Below are positions 7,018-14,435 of a stretch of DNA of 31,837 nucleotides, piece after piece. Numbering within the stretch: the first letter of the stretch is position 1; each line of letters opens with the position of its first letter. The DNA is taken from assembly GCA_934193515.1 (NCBI GenBank), contig CAKPVJ010000023.1, positions 1 to 31,837 on the forward strand, written 5' to 3'. The DNA is from an uncultured Megasphaera sp. (lineage in GTDB: Bacteria > Bacillota > Negativicutes > Veillonellales > Megasphaeraceae). Position numbers and translations under genes: made by a program. Below the pieces are notes generated by a model. It did not search any database and was not told the DNA's origin. It worked only from the letters and a program-made list of their open reading frames with translations.

Positions 7018-7974
7018 TCAATCAGGGATTTCATCCATTTCACGTTTAAGATATGCAAATATGTCTTTTACCGGCAGAATATCATGAATTTCCTGCATTC
7101 TCCTGCCGGAGAACACTAAGCCTGTTTCTACATCGCCTTGCTGCGCCCGTGTCAATGCCCGGATAATGCAGTATTTATGGCTGCATTTTTTCAGACAGTG
7201 ATCGCAGTGTTCCGGAGCCGGCGCTTTTCCCAGTAAAATGCGTTCCGAGAAAGGCGTGCGTATTGCCTGGCCGGGCAATCCGACCGGGCTGTGAACCAAA
7301 ATAAAATCTTCCGGATTATTGGCCCGCAAATATACTTTTTTGAGTTCATCGGCACCGTTTGATTCAACACTGGCGGCAAAACGGCTGCCCATTTGTACAC
7401 CGTTAGCACCGAGACGCAGCATTTCGGCGATATCTTCGCCATGCAGTATGCCGCCGGCACCAATGACGGGAATAGTAACAGCTTTTCGTACTTCCGGCAC
7501 AATCAGCCGGCTTGAACGATTAGTTCCCAGATGCCCGCCTGCTTCTGCCCCTTCTACTACGACGGCAGCAGCACCCAGGGTTTGGGATATTTTAGCTAGC
7601 TTGGCAGAAGATACAATCGGCACAATAGGCGTACCGCTTTCTTTACCCCAGGCAAACATGTCTCGGGAAAAGCCTGCTCCTGCCACGACTAGATCGATTC
7701 CTTCTTCAATTGCAGTAGTCACAATCCCTTTAAATTCACGGGCTGCAACCATTACATTTATACCTATTATTCCAGTTGGCGCCAATTTTCTGGCCAAGCG
7801 GATTTCATATCTTAATTCTTCAAAGGGCATGCCAGAGGCCGCAATAAGGCCAATACCGCCTTCATTGGCTACTGCTGCGGCCAACCGGGCTGTGGACAAT
7901 CTGATGGCCATGCCGCCCTGGACGATTGGCACCTTTGCTACGAGCTTACCTATTTTTAATTCTGGCAGCTTCAC
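7018..7974 (-). CDS. fabK: FMN-dependent enoyl-ACP reductase II (FabK-like) with a four-cysteine insert
   Basis: Probably reduces enoyl-ACP in the last step of each elongation cycle, using FMN and NAD(P)H. It is a TIM-barrel protein of the nitronate monooxygenase/FabK superfamily, with PIVQGGM near the N-terminus, EGAEAGGHLG in the middle and VIGAGGI and GVQMGSRF in the phosphate-binding half. Its place between acpP and fabF favours FabK over nitronate monooxygenase. I choose GTG 7974 (MKLPELKIG, 318 residues) because GGAGG lies seven to eight bases upstream; an ATG at 7989 would put that site inside the gene. Unusual is Cys257-x2-Cys260-x3-Cys264-x4-Cys269 (HCDHCLKKCSHKYC), which could bind a metal or iron-sulfur cluster. 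FabK-type enzymes are generally insensitive to triclosan. Confidence 0.88.
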   Translation of the reverse strand: MKLPELKIGKLVAKVPIVQGGMAIRLSTARLAAAVANEGGIGLIAASGMPFEELRYEIRLARKLAPTGIIGINVMVAAREFKGIVTTAIEEGIDLVVAGAGFSRDMFAWGKESGTPIVPIVSSAKLAKISQTLGAAAVVVEGAEAGGHLGTNRSSRLIVPEVRKAVTIPVIGAGGILHGEDIAEMLRLGANGVQMGSRFAASVESNGADELKKVYLRANNPEDFILVHSPVGLPGQAIRTPFSERILLGKAPAPEHCDHCLKKCSHKYCIIRALTRAQQGDVETGLVFSGRRMQEIHDILPVKDIFAYLKREMDEIPD

Positions 7975-8002
7975 TCTGTTTTCCTCCATTCAAGACACCA
8001 TT

Positions 8003-8026
8003 GGGGGGTGCCGTACGGCCTCCCCC
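8003..8026 (-). promoter_or_regulatory. GC-rich hairpin between acpP and fabK
   Basis: On the minus strand GGGGG pairs with CCCCC and GCC with GGC around GTAC, with a small internal loop. It lies in the 71-base gap between acpP and fabK and has no U-tract after it. It is therefore unlikely to be an efficient terminator. A role in stabilising or processing the acpP message, or lowering fabK expression relative to acpP, is inferred. Confidence 0.55.
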
Positions 8027-8045
8027 TCCGGCTCTTATTGCATAC

Positions 8046-8291
8046 TTACGCTTTTTTTTCCTTTTCGATGTAATCAACTGTATCTTTAACAGTTTTGATT
8101 TTTTCAGCAACATCGTCAGGGATTTCGATATTGAATTCTTCTTCGAAAGCCATGATCAGTTCAACAATGTCCAAGGAATCAGCGCCTAAATCATCAATGT
8201 AAGCGGCATCCATTTTGACTTCTTTTTCGTCAACACCCAACTGTTCAACAACAATGCTCTTTACTTTTTCAAACGTAGCGTTATCGCTCAT
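8046..8291 (-). CDS. acpP: Acyl carrier protein
   Basis: Carries growing acyl chains on a 4'-phosphopantetheine arm attached to a serine. The 81-residue acidic protein has the attachment motif LGADSLDIVEL with Ser39, and the four-helix ACP pattern. It supplies acyl groups to PlsX and the Fab enzymes and, as 3-hydroxyacyl-ACP, to LpxA. The ATG at 8291 follows AGGGGGTG. It lies 37 bases after fabG and is followed by a GC-rich hairpin that may set its mRNA apart from fabK. Confidence 0.98.
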   Translation of the reverse strand: MSDNATFEKVKSIVVEQLGVDEKEVKMDAAYIDDLGADSLDIVELIMAFEEEFNIEIPDDVAEKIKTVKDTVDYIEKEKKA

Positions 8292-8328
8292 ATTCCATTC
8301 ACCCCCTTTCAGTGGAGTATCCGTCTAT

Positions 8329-9072
8329 TTACATTACCATACCGCCATCTACGTTGAGAACCTGACCGGTAATATAGCTGGCACAATCAGAAACAAGGAA
8401 AAGTACGGCTTTTGCGACTTCTTCCGGCTGTGCGACACGGCCCAGCGGAATCGTTTTTATCATTTCTTCTTTTACGGCATCGCTGAGAACGGCAGTCATA
8501 TCCGTATCGATGCATCCCGGTGCGACTGCATTGGCACGAATGCCGCGGGATGCTAATTCTTTAGCTACCGATTTGGTAAAGCCAATAATACCCGATTTGG
8601 CAGCTGCATAATTGGCCTGTCCGGCATTGCCCGTAAGACCGACAACCGAAGTCAAATTGACAATCGCACCGCTGCGCTGCTTCATCATAATTTTGGTCAC
8701 TGCCTTGGTGCAGAAAAATGTCCCTGTCAAGTTCGTATCCAAAACAGCCTGCCAATCAGCCGTTTTCATACGCATCAGCAGCCCGTCGCGGGTAATCCCT
8801 GCATTGTTGACCAAAATATCTACACTGCCAAACTGTTCTTTCACTTGTTTTACCATGGCATTTACGGCATCTTCATTGGCTACATCACACTGGATGGAAA
8901 TAGCCTGGCCGCCTTTTTCCGTAATAGCCTGCAGCGTTTCTTCTGCTGCCGATGTGTTGCCTGCATAGATGACAGCTACCTTCGCGCCTTCTTCTGCAAG
9001 GCAAAGGGCAATCGCACGGCCAATGCCGCGGGAACCGCCGGTAACAATCGCTGTTTTACCCGTTAAATGCAT
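8329..9072 (-). CDS. fabG: 3-oxoacyl-ACP reductase (FabG)
   Basis: Reduces 3-oxoacyl-ACP to 3-hydroxyacyl-ACP with NADPH. A 247-residue short-chain dehydrogenase: cofactor motif TGGSRGIG (11-18), NNAG (89-92), catalytic Ser142 in NLTSVVG, and Tyr155 and Lys159 in YAAAK. It ends in VLNVDGGMVM, as usual for FabG. I chose ATG 9072 (MHLTGKTAIVTGG) because AGGGGG precedes it about ten bases upstream; earlier codons in frame overlap the end of fabD and look unrelated to the family. It starts two bases after the fabD stop codon, so translation is probably coupled. Confidence 0.97.
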   Translation of the reverse strand: MHLTGKTAIVTGGSRGIGRAIALCLAEEGAKVAVIYAGNTSAAEETLQAITEKGGQAISIQCDVANEDAVNAMVKQVKEQFGSVDILVNNAGITRDGLLMRMKTADWQAVLDTNLTGTFFCTKAVTKIMMKQRSGAIVNLTSVVGLTGNAGQANYAAAKSGIIGFTKSVAKELASRGIRANAVAPGCIDTDMTAVLSDAVKEEMIKTIPLGRVAQPEEVAKAVLFLVSDCASYITGQVLNVDGGMVM

Positions 9073-9073
9073 T

Positions 9074-10015
9074 TTATCGAACCCCCTGGAAAAATTCAAG
9101 TGTTTTCTGTAAGGATGGAATATCTTCTACATTTTCGCTGTGGATAGCACGATCGATTTTACGGTTAAATCCACAAAGCGTCTTGCCGGGTCCTACTTCC
9201 ACAAACGTTTCTGCGCCAAACTGCTGCATGGTTTTAGTGCAGTCAATCCAAAGAACCGGGCTGGCAGCCTGCTTGACGAGCGATGCTTTGATGTCTGCTG
9301 CTGCCGTTTCAATTTGACCGTTGACGTTGGCAACGACCGGAATTTTAGCATCAGAAATCGTAATCGAATCCAAAACGTCTGCCAATCGTTTAGCAGCCGG
9401 TTCCATGAGCGTGCTGTGGAACGGTGCGCTGACATGGAGAATAACAGCCCGTCTTGCTCCAGCCGCTTTCATTTCAGCTGCTGCCGTTTCTACGGCTTTC
9501 GCACTGCCTGCAATAACAATCTGTCCCGGGCAGTTAAAATTAACAGCCTGTACTACGCCGCCCTGTGCAGAAACAGAGGCACAGATTTCTTTAATCGTAT
9601 CTTCTGCCAGTCCCAAAATAGCGGCCATGCTTCCTTCGCCAAGAGGAACGGCTTCCTGCATAAACTGTCCGCGAAGGCGTACCGTCCGTACGGCATCGGC
9701 AAAGGTCAGCGCACCGGCTGCTACTAAAGCAGAATATTCACCCAAGCTATGGCCTGCCGCAATATCCGGCGTCAAGCCTTCTTGTGCCAATACACGGCAG
9801 CATGCCGTGCTGGCCGTAAGAATTGCCGGCTGGGTATTATAGGTCTTCATTAATTCTTCATCAGGCCCTTCAAAGCAAAGCTTGGTTAAAGAAAAGCCCA
9901 ATGCGTCATCTGCTTCTTCAAACAGTTCGCGCACAATCGGATACGCTTCGTATAAATCTTTGACCATGCCCACTTTCTGAGCGCCCTGGCCTGGGAATAC
10001 AAATGCTTTTTTCAT
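9074..10015 (-). CDS. fabD: Malonyl-CoA:ACP malonyltransferase (FabD)
   Basis: Moves malonyl groups from CoA to ACP to supply the elongation cycle. The 313-residue protein starts MKKAFVFPGQGAQKVGM and has the nucleophile motif GHSLGEYSAL with Ser90, plus the HVSAPFHSTLM region carrying the second catalytic histidine. Start ATG 10015 follows GAGGTG; codons upstream in frame overlap the fabH end and are not family-like. It follows fabH by 29 bases. Malonyl-CoA is also the ligand of FapR, encoded first in this operon. Confidence 0.97.
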   Translation of the reverse strand: MKKAFVFPGQGAQKVGMVKDLYEAYPIVRELFEEADDALGFSLTKLCFEGPDEELMKTYNTQPAILTASTACCRVLAQEGLTPDIAAGHSLGEYSALVAAGALTFADAVRTVRLRGQFMQEAVPLGEGSMAAILGLAEDTIKEICASVSAQGGVVQAVNFNCPGQIVIAGSAKAVETAAAEMKAAGARRAVILHVSAPFHSTLMEPAAKRLADVLDSITISDAKIPVVANVNGQIETAAADIKASLVKQAASPVLWIDCTKTMQQFGAETFVEVGPGKTLCGFNRKIDRAIHSENVEDIPSLQKTLEFFQGVR

Positions 10016-10044
10016 CGTATCATTCACCTCATTATTCGTAATGA

Positions 10045-11040
10045 TTAATACCACTTCATAACTAAGCCGGCCCACGTAAGACCTGCACCAAAACCTGCCA
10101 GTACTACCACATCGCCGCGTTTCATACGCCCATTGCGGTTGGCTTCATCCATCGCAATCGGAATGGACGCACCGGAAGTGTTGGCATATTTATCAATATT
10201 GACAAACACTTTTTCCATGGGCAGATGCAGCCGTTTCGCCGCTGATTTGATAATACGAATATTAGCCTGATGCGGAATAAGCAAATCAATATCTTCATGT
10301 TGAAGACCCGCTTTTTCCAATGCTTTTTCCGCAGTCTGTCCCATGACTTTGACAGCAAATTTATATACTTCTTTACCGTCCATCTTAATATATGTCAAAT
10401 GTTTTTTTCTTGCTTCATCTGTAGGAAGAATGGCTACGCCGCTTGACGGAATATTCAAATATTTACCGCCGTTGCCGTCAGCGCCCATATCTGCGCCTAA
10501 AATGCCGTATCCTTCCGGTACAACGCCGAACACAGCAGCCCCTGCGCCATCGCCAAAGAGGACGCATGTGTTTCGGTCTGTAAAATCCATGAAGCGGCTT
10601 AAAATTTCAGCGCCGATAACCAGTACTTTTTTGCACATACCGCTTTGAATATATTGGGCAGCCGTAATAGATCCGTACGCAAACCCAGAGCAGGCAGCAT
10701 ACAAGTCAAACACAGCTGCATTTTTAGCTCCCAGATTTTTTTGAACAATACATGCTGTCGAAGGAATCGTCATATCCGGCGTCAGTGTGCAGACAATAAT
10801 CATATCCAGTTCTTCCGGGGATGTATGAGCCATTTCCAATGCCTGTTCTGCCGCTTTGGTACACATATCGGATGTATTCATGCCTTCTGAAGCAAAATGA
10901 CGCTGCTTAATACCCGTGCGCGTTTGAATCCATTCATCGGATGTATCCACCATTTTTTCCAAGTCTGCGTTTGTAACAATTTTTTCCGGCGCATAATGAC
11001 CTGTTCCCAGTACACCAGCCGAGTTAGCCTTCATTATCAT
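10045..11040 (-). CDS. fabH: 3-oxoacyl-ACP synthase III (FabH)
   Basis: Starts fatty acid synthesis by condensing an acyl-CoA primer with malonyl-ACP. The 331-residue protein has the triad Cys117 (YAACSGFAYG), His257 (IPHQANIRI) and Asn287 (YANTSGASIP), and TRTGIKQRHF near the N-terminus. ATG 11040 is chosen because GAGG lies nine bases upstream; an in-frame ATG two codons later is possible. The start overlaps the end of plsX by 17 bases, so the genes are likely coupled. Whether it prefers straight or branched primers cannot be read from the sequence. Confidence 0.97.
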   Translation of the reverse strand: MIMKANSAGVLGTGHYAPEKIVTNADLEKMVDTSDEWIQTRTGIKQRHFASEGMNTSDMCTKAAEQALEMAHTSPEELDMIIVCTLTPDMTIPSTACIVQKNLGAKNAAVFDLYAACSGFAYGSITAAQYIQSGMCKKVLVIGAEILSRFMDFTDRNTCVLFGDGAGAAVFGVVPEGYGILGADMGADGNGGKYLNIPSSGVAILPTDEARKKHLTYIKMDGKEVYKFAVKVMGQTAEKALEKAGLQHEDIDLLIPHQANIRIIKSAAKRLHLPMEKVFVNIDKYANTSGASIPIAMDEANRNGRMKRGDVVVLAGFGAGLTWAGLVMKWY

Positions 11041-12049
11041 ATTGTTCTACCTCTTCTTCCTCAATACTTTTGCGAATATGACCTACTACATCTTGCTGTA
11101 CTAATTCGCCGGCAACGCGAATTGCGTTTTTAATTGCTTTCGCTTTTGAACTGCCGTGACAGATGATAAAGCTGCCATTTACGCCTAACAAAGGAGCCCC
11201 GCCGTATTCTGTAAAATCAAGACGTTTTTTCAGCGATTTTAGTGCCGGATATACGGCCAACGCGCCCAATTTAGCAATAAAGCCGCTGTTTTTAATAGTT
11301 TCTCTTACTAAACGGATAATAAACATGGCCATGCCTTCGCCAAACTTCAAGATGACATTACCAACAAATCCGTCGCATACAACGACATCTACCGTACCTT
11401 TAGGAATATCCCTGCCTTCTACATTGCCATAAAACGAAATCGTTTTCAGCTTTTCCAGCATCGGATACGTAGCCTGGGACAATTCATTGCCCTTAGAAGC
11501 TTCTTCCCCTATATTTAAAAGGCCTACCGTCGGCTTGGCTATGCCAAGAATCGCTTTCGCATAATGATATCCCATAATAGCGCCCTCTACTAAATGCTTC
11601 GGCTTACTGTTCGAGTTTGCTCCGGAATCGAGCAGCACGGTAATTCCTTTTTTAGACGGAATGGGTGTAGCAATGCAAGGGCGTTCAATTCCCTTGATAC
11701 GGCCTAATCCCAGTAATGCTGACGTAACAGCCGCCCCCGTGCTGCCAGCTGCCACAACGGCATCGCAAGTTCCTTCTTTGACGAGTTTTGTCGCTACAAC
11801 AATAGACGCATCTTTTTTCTTACGAAAGGCCTGTGCAGGATGTTCACCCATATCAATAACTTGACTGGCATGGACAATCGATAAGCGTTCACTTTCTTTT
11901 TCGCCATAATTAGCCAGTACTTCTTCTATTTTTTCCCTATCACCTACTAAGACGACATCAAAGTTATACGCTTTGATAGCTTCAATCGCACCCAGTACGA
12001 TTTCTTCTGGTGCATAATCGCCGCCCATAGCATCTACAGCTATTTTCAT
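11024..12049 (-). CDS. plsX: Phosphate acyltransferase (PlsX)
   Basis: Makes acyl-phosphate from acyl-ACP for the PlsY step of phospholipid synthesis, at the inner face of the membrane. The protein begins MKIAVDAMGGDYAPEEIV, the PlsX hallmark, and shows GSTGAAVTSALL, DSGANSNSKP, NIGEEASKGNEL and VCDGFVGNVILK. From ATG 12049 it has 341 residues, near the family norm. GGAG lies 12 bases upstream, somewhat far. An in-frame ATG at 12067 overlaps the fapR stop codon (TAATG) and could instead be used through coupling, adding six residues. Confidence 0.96.
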   Translation of the reverse strand: MKIAVDAMGGDYAPEEIVLGAIEAIKAYNFDVVLVGDREKIEEVLANYGEKESERLSIVHASQVIDMGEHPAQAFRKKKDASIVVATKLVKEGTCDAVVAAGSTGAAVTSALLGLGRIKGIERPCIATPIPSKKGITVLLDSGANSNSKPKHLVEGAIMGYHYAKAILGIAKPTVGLLNIGEEASKGNELSQATYPMLEKLKTISFYGNVEGRDIPKGTVDVVVCDGFVGNVILKFGEGMAMFIIRLVRETIKNSGFIAKLGALAVYPALKSLKKRLDFTEYGGAPLLGVNGSFIICHGSSKAKAIKNAIRVAGELVQQDVVGHIRKSIEEEEVEQYDNEG

Positions 12050-12066
12050 ACTTACGTTACGCTCCA

Positions 12067-12609
12067 TTATTCTAAAGATTCTATAATAAACTTCGTGCGA
12101 AATACTTCCTTCGCATTCTTTCGTATTTTCACCCATACATAGTATTTTTGGTCGCGGCGGCGAATTACTTCTGCCACGGCTATCAGCTTGTCACCTACCG
12201 TCACAGGCTGTTTATATTTAATATTGGCTACCACTGTAATACATACAGGCAGGTTAAGCACCGCTCTGGCAAGCGAAGTTGCCTGCGCATACAAACACTG
12301 CGAGCGCACAATATGAGCTTCATCTACCATATCTGCCGTTGCTGTCATCATTGAAATAGCACTGCGGCCTACCGTACAATCTACCAATTCGCCGACAAAG
12401 CCTGCATTTTGCTGTTTAGGCTGCGCTGCTTCTGCTTTTTGCTTGATGCGAATACGCATTTCCGGAATTCCCAGTGCCATGCGGTCCAAACGGATAGTGG
12501 CCACACTGACGGAAAATTCTTCAGCCAATTCTTCGTCATTGATAAACGGGTTTTCTTCTATTCGTTTTTTTAGCAAGGCATGTCGCTTGTCTCTCGCTAT
12601 ACGGACCAT
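12067..12609 (-). CDS. fapR: Fatty acid and phospholipid synthesis repressor FapR
   Basis: Represses fatty acid and phospholipid genes and is released by malonyl-CoA. The 180-residue protein has an N-terminal DeoR-like helix-turn-helix (about 10-50: LLKKRIEENPFINDEELAEEFSVS, followed by VATIRLDRMALGIPEMR). A linker and a C-terminal hotdog domain carrying the ligand site follow (VGELVDC to the end). Start ATG 12609 follows AAAGGTGAT; the frame opens nine codons earlier without such a site. It heads the fab operon, and its own operator lies between promoter and start codon, so it autoregulates together with the operon. The fapR-plsX-fab order is the classic Firmicutes arrangement. Confidence 0.95.
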   Translation of the reverse strand: MVRIARDKRHALLKKRIEENPFINDEELAEEFSVSVATIRLDRMALGIPEMRIRIKQKAEAAQPKQQNAGFVGELVDCTVGRSAISMMTATADMVDEAHIVRSQCLYAQATSLARAVLNLPVCITVVANIKYKQPVTVGDKLIAVAEVIRRRDQKYYVWVKIRKNAKEVFRTKFIIESLE

Positions 12610-12625
12610 TCCATCACCTTTAACA

Positions 12626-12644
12626 ATTATGACCAAGTACTAAT
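12626..12644 (-). promoter_or_regulatory. FapR operator
   Basis: The minus strand reads ATTAGTACTTGGTCATAAT, an imperfect inverted repeat with one perfect half (ATTAGTAC) and one degenerate half (GTCATAAT), matching the known FapR box built on TTAGTAC. It starts about 18 bases downstream of the -10 element and lies just before the ribosome binding site of fapR, where bound FapR would block transcription. Confidence 0.85.
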
Positions 12645-12661
12645 AGTACATACAACTAGAG

Positions 12662-12690
12662 ATTATATAATGTTTCGTAAAGTTTTGCAA
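12662..12690 (-). promoter_or_regulatory. Promoter of the fapR-plsX-fab operon
   Basis: On the minus strand TTGCAA (12685-12690) and a perfect TATAAT (12662-12667) are separated by 17 bases. This is a good sigma-A type promoter, with the predicted start a few bases before the FapR operator. Confidence 0.82.
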
Positions 12691-12752
12691 GTAAAAGAAA
12701 AGAAGTATGCATTCAATCATTTCATCTCATTGAACTGTTGAACGCATACTTC
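12691..12752 (-). terminator. Intrinsic terminator after the PC4-like gene
   Basis: GAAGTATGCATTCAA (12702-12716) pairs with TTGAACGCATACTTC (12738-12752) with one G-U pair in 15 and a 21-base loop. On the minus strand it is followed by a U-rich tract (TTTTCTTTTAC, from 12701 down). It lies directly upstream of the fapR promoter and insulates the fab operon from the gene before it. Confidence 0.75.
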
Positions 12753-12759
12753 ACACTCC

Positions 12760-12990
12760 TTAATACTTATCAAAATCCATTTCGTTTAATACATCACGTA
12801 ATTTTTCTAATTCTTCTTTAGTCAGCGTAATTCCTTTGGTCATAGCCTGATAATCAGGATCCCAGGAACGCAAATCAAATTTCGGTGCGCGATTATTCCA
12901 GCTAATATACGTTAATTCTTTGCGCCAGCCGTCCTTGTTTTCCGACAAGGTCCCGCACACATCTTCAATATTAAAATTTAACTGAGCCAT
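12760..12990 (-). CDS. PC4-like / YdbC-family small nucleic-acid-binding protein
   Basis: A 76-residue protein whose sequence (LSENKDGWRKELTYISWN, then KFDLRSWDPDYQ and GITLTKEELEKL) fits the bacterial YdbC branch of the PC4 transcription coactivator fold. Known members bind single-stranded DNA or RNA as dimers. The fold is a short beta sheet followed by one helix, and its basic-aromatic face is consistent with the KGW and SWN positions here. It is a single-gene unit: promoter at 13060-13087, ribosome binding site TAGGAGGG before ATG 12990, and a terminator after it. Its cellular target is not known. Confidence 0.85.
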   Translation of the reverse strand: MAQLNFNIEDVCGTLSENKDGWRKELTYISWNNRAPKFDLRSWDPDYQAMTKGITLTKEELEKLRDVLNEMDFDKY

Positions 12991-13059
12991 TGTATACCCT
13001 CCTAAAGACGCTGCGAAACGTCTAAAATTACTTTCTGATTTAAAACAACATCAGTTTAT

Positions 13060-13087
13060 ATAATAGCAAATATACCGAGTATGTCAA
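13060..13087 (-). promoter_or_regulatory. Promoter of the PC4-like gene
   Basis: A perfect TTGACA (13082-13087 on the minus strand) is followed 16 bases later by TATTAT (13060-13065). Downstream, in the leader, AGACG and CGTCT (about 13005-13022) can form a small hairpin just before the ribosome binding site. Confidence 0.75.
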
Positions 13088-13175
13088 TCATTAGTGCATA
13101 AATCATGCTATCCCATTATAGCGAATACCAATACATTCGGTCTGTGCTATATTATATCGGTATAATCCTTTATTT

Positions 13176-14012
13176 TTAATGATGCGAACGACGTTTAAAC
13201 AGGCCGCCATGGGCTTCGTTGATATCAAAAATGGAGATAAAGGAATTCGGATCTACACGCCGCACGGCTTCTTTGACTTTCGTGACTTCCAGTCGTGACA
13301 CCACGCAGTACAAAACCATCGTTTTTTCCCGTTTATACGCACCTTCACCGTTTAACAGCGTAACGGCACGTCCCATATCATGGGTAATGCAGCGGGACAC
13401 TTCATCATGATGCGCCGTCACAATCAAAAGCCCTTTCATTTCATCCAGCCCATTGGTTACGATGTCAATCATTTTGTACGCGATAAAATACGCAACCAAG
13501 GAATACATCGCACTGTCCCAGCTAAATACGAATCCGGAACTACCCAAAATAAACAGGTTGAAAAACATGATAATCTCGCCGACAGAAAAGGGGGTTTTCT
13601 TATCGGCAATAATTGCCAAAATTTCCGTGCCGTCCAATGAGCCGCCCCAGCGTATAATAAGGCCGACGCCCAGCCCAATGATAATGCCGCCGTAAATCGT
13701 TGACAAAAACGGATCGGATGTAACCGGCGCATAATGAATAAACTTACTCCATCCTGACAAACAAATAACAGAAAACAAAGACAGCATCGTAAAAACTGTC
13801 CCTATTTTTTTATATCCTAAAATAAAAAACGGAATATTCAGCAGTACAATAAACACACTGAAGCTGACACCTGTAAGCTGGGCCGCCATTAACGCCAGGC
13901 CTACGACGCCGCCGTCAATAACGTGATTCGGTACCAAAAAAACATCCAATCCCAATGTATAAATCAACGCGCCAAAGGCCAATCCCAGCACGCGTACACC
14001 ATATTTCACCAT
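13176..14012 (-). CDS. YitT-family membrane protein
   Basis: A 278-residue inner-membrane protein. The N-terminal ~180 residues hold about five hydrophobic segments (GLAFGALIYTLGLDVFLV, VVGLALMAA, FSVFIVLLNIPFFILGY, MLSLFSVICLSG, IIIGLGVGLIIR) and the family motif GGSLDGTEI. The C-terminal ~90 residues (LLIVTAHHDEVSRCI to the end) are the soluble DUF2179 domain. Function is unknown for the family; transport has been proposed. Start ATG 14012 follows AAAGGGAGA and overlaps the end of the RNase H-like gene by seven bases, so it is probably the last gene of that small operon. No clear terminator follows. Confidence 0.9.
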   Translation of the reverse strand: MVKYGVRVLGLAFGALIYTLGLDVFLVPNHVIDGGVVGLALMAAQLTGVSFSVFIVLLNIPFFILGYKKIGTVFTMLSLFSVICLSGWSKFIHYAPVTSDPFLSTIYGGIIIGLGVGLIIRWGGSLDGTEILAIIADKKTPFSVGEIIMFFNLFILGSSGFVFSWDSAMYSLVAYFIAYKMIDIVTNGLDEMKGLLIVTAHHDEVSRCITHDMGRAVTLLNGEGAYKREKTMVLYCVVSRLEVTKVKEAVRRVDPNSFISIFDINEAHGGLFKRRSHH

Positions 14013-14425
14013 GTCGTTTCTCCCTTTATCTGTACGTAGCGAAGGCCAATAATCCAAGCAACAAAATCATCTACCGGTTCCGGCGGATACTGCAGTGCCA
14101 GAGGAATGAAACGCCGCCAGCCTTTTCTGGGCGTATATTTAAAATACAGTTTTCTTCCTTCGACAGTCGTATATTTTTCGTCAATTAACGAAAACGTGAC
14201 TTGTTTGGTTTCTTTCTGTATCCATGCTTCTACGCAAGGCTGCAGATGTTTATGATTCGTGCCGTTTCCCATGACAATATGATGAAACGAATAGGCTTCA
14301 TATGCCTGCTGCAAATAGGGTATCAGCATAGCTGTCGGAACAATTTTCTTTTCTACTAATGTACCGTCTTCGTTCAGAATCGCCGTTCCCGTTTTTTCTG
14401 AACCTGGATCTATTGCTGCAATCAT
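14006..14425 (-). CDS. RNase H-fold protein, YqgF/RuvX-like
   Basis: A 139-residue protein with the YqgF/RuvX type N-terminal motif IAAIDPGSEKTGTAIL, a nuclease-fold first strand carrying an Asp. HHIVMGNGTNHK follows in the middle, then SLIDEKYTT with an acidic residue, and VDDFVAWIIGL near the end. These acidic residues fit the RNase H metal site. It is shorter in conserved regions than typical RuvX, which processes 16S rRNA, so it may be a paralogue with another role. ATG 14425 follows TAGGAGTG. It sits between the DUF3084 gene and yitT. Confidence 0.75.
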   Translation of the reverse strand: MIAAIDPGSEKTGTAILNEDGTLVEKKIVPTAMLIPYLQQAYEAYSFHHIVMGNGTNHKHLQPCVEAWIQKETKQVTFSLIDEKYTTVEGRKLYFKYTPRKGWRRFIPLALQYPPEPVDDFVAWIIGLRYVQIKGETTW

Positions 14426-14435
14426 GATTTCACTC

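Noticed and set aside
7319..8089. 256-codon plus-strand frame opposite fabK and acpP
   Set aside because: It crosses two well-supported genes and the intergenic hairpin; its composition (Ser, Pro, Ala rich) is typical of an antisense shadow.
12991..13175. Terminator after the YitT gene
   Set aside because: Small inverted repeats (CGAAT/ATTCG, CTAT/ATAG) occur but none has a U-tract, so read-through towards the PC4-like gene cannot be excluded.
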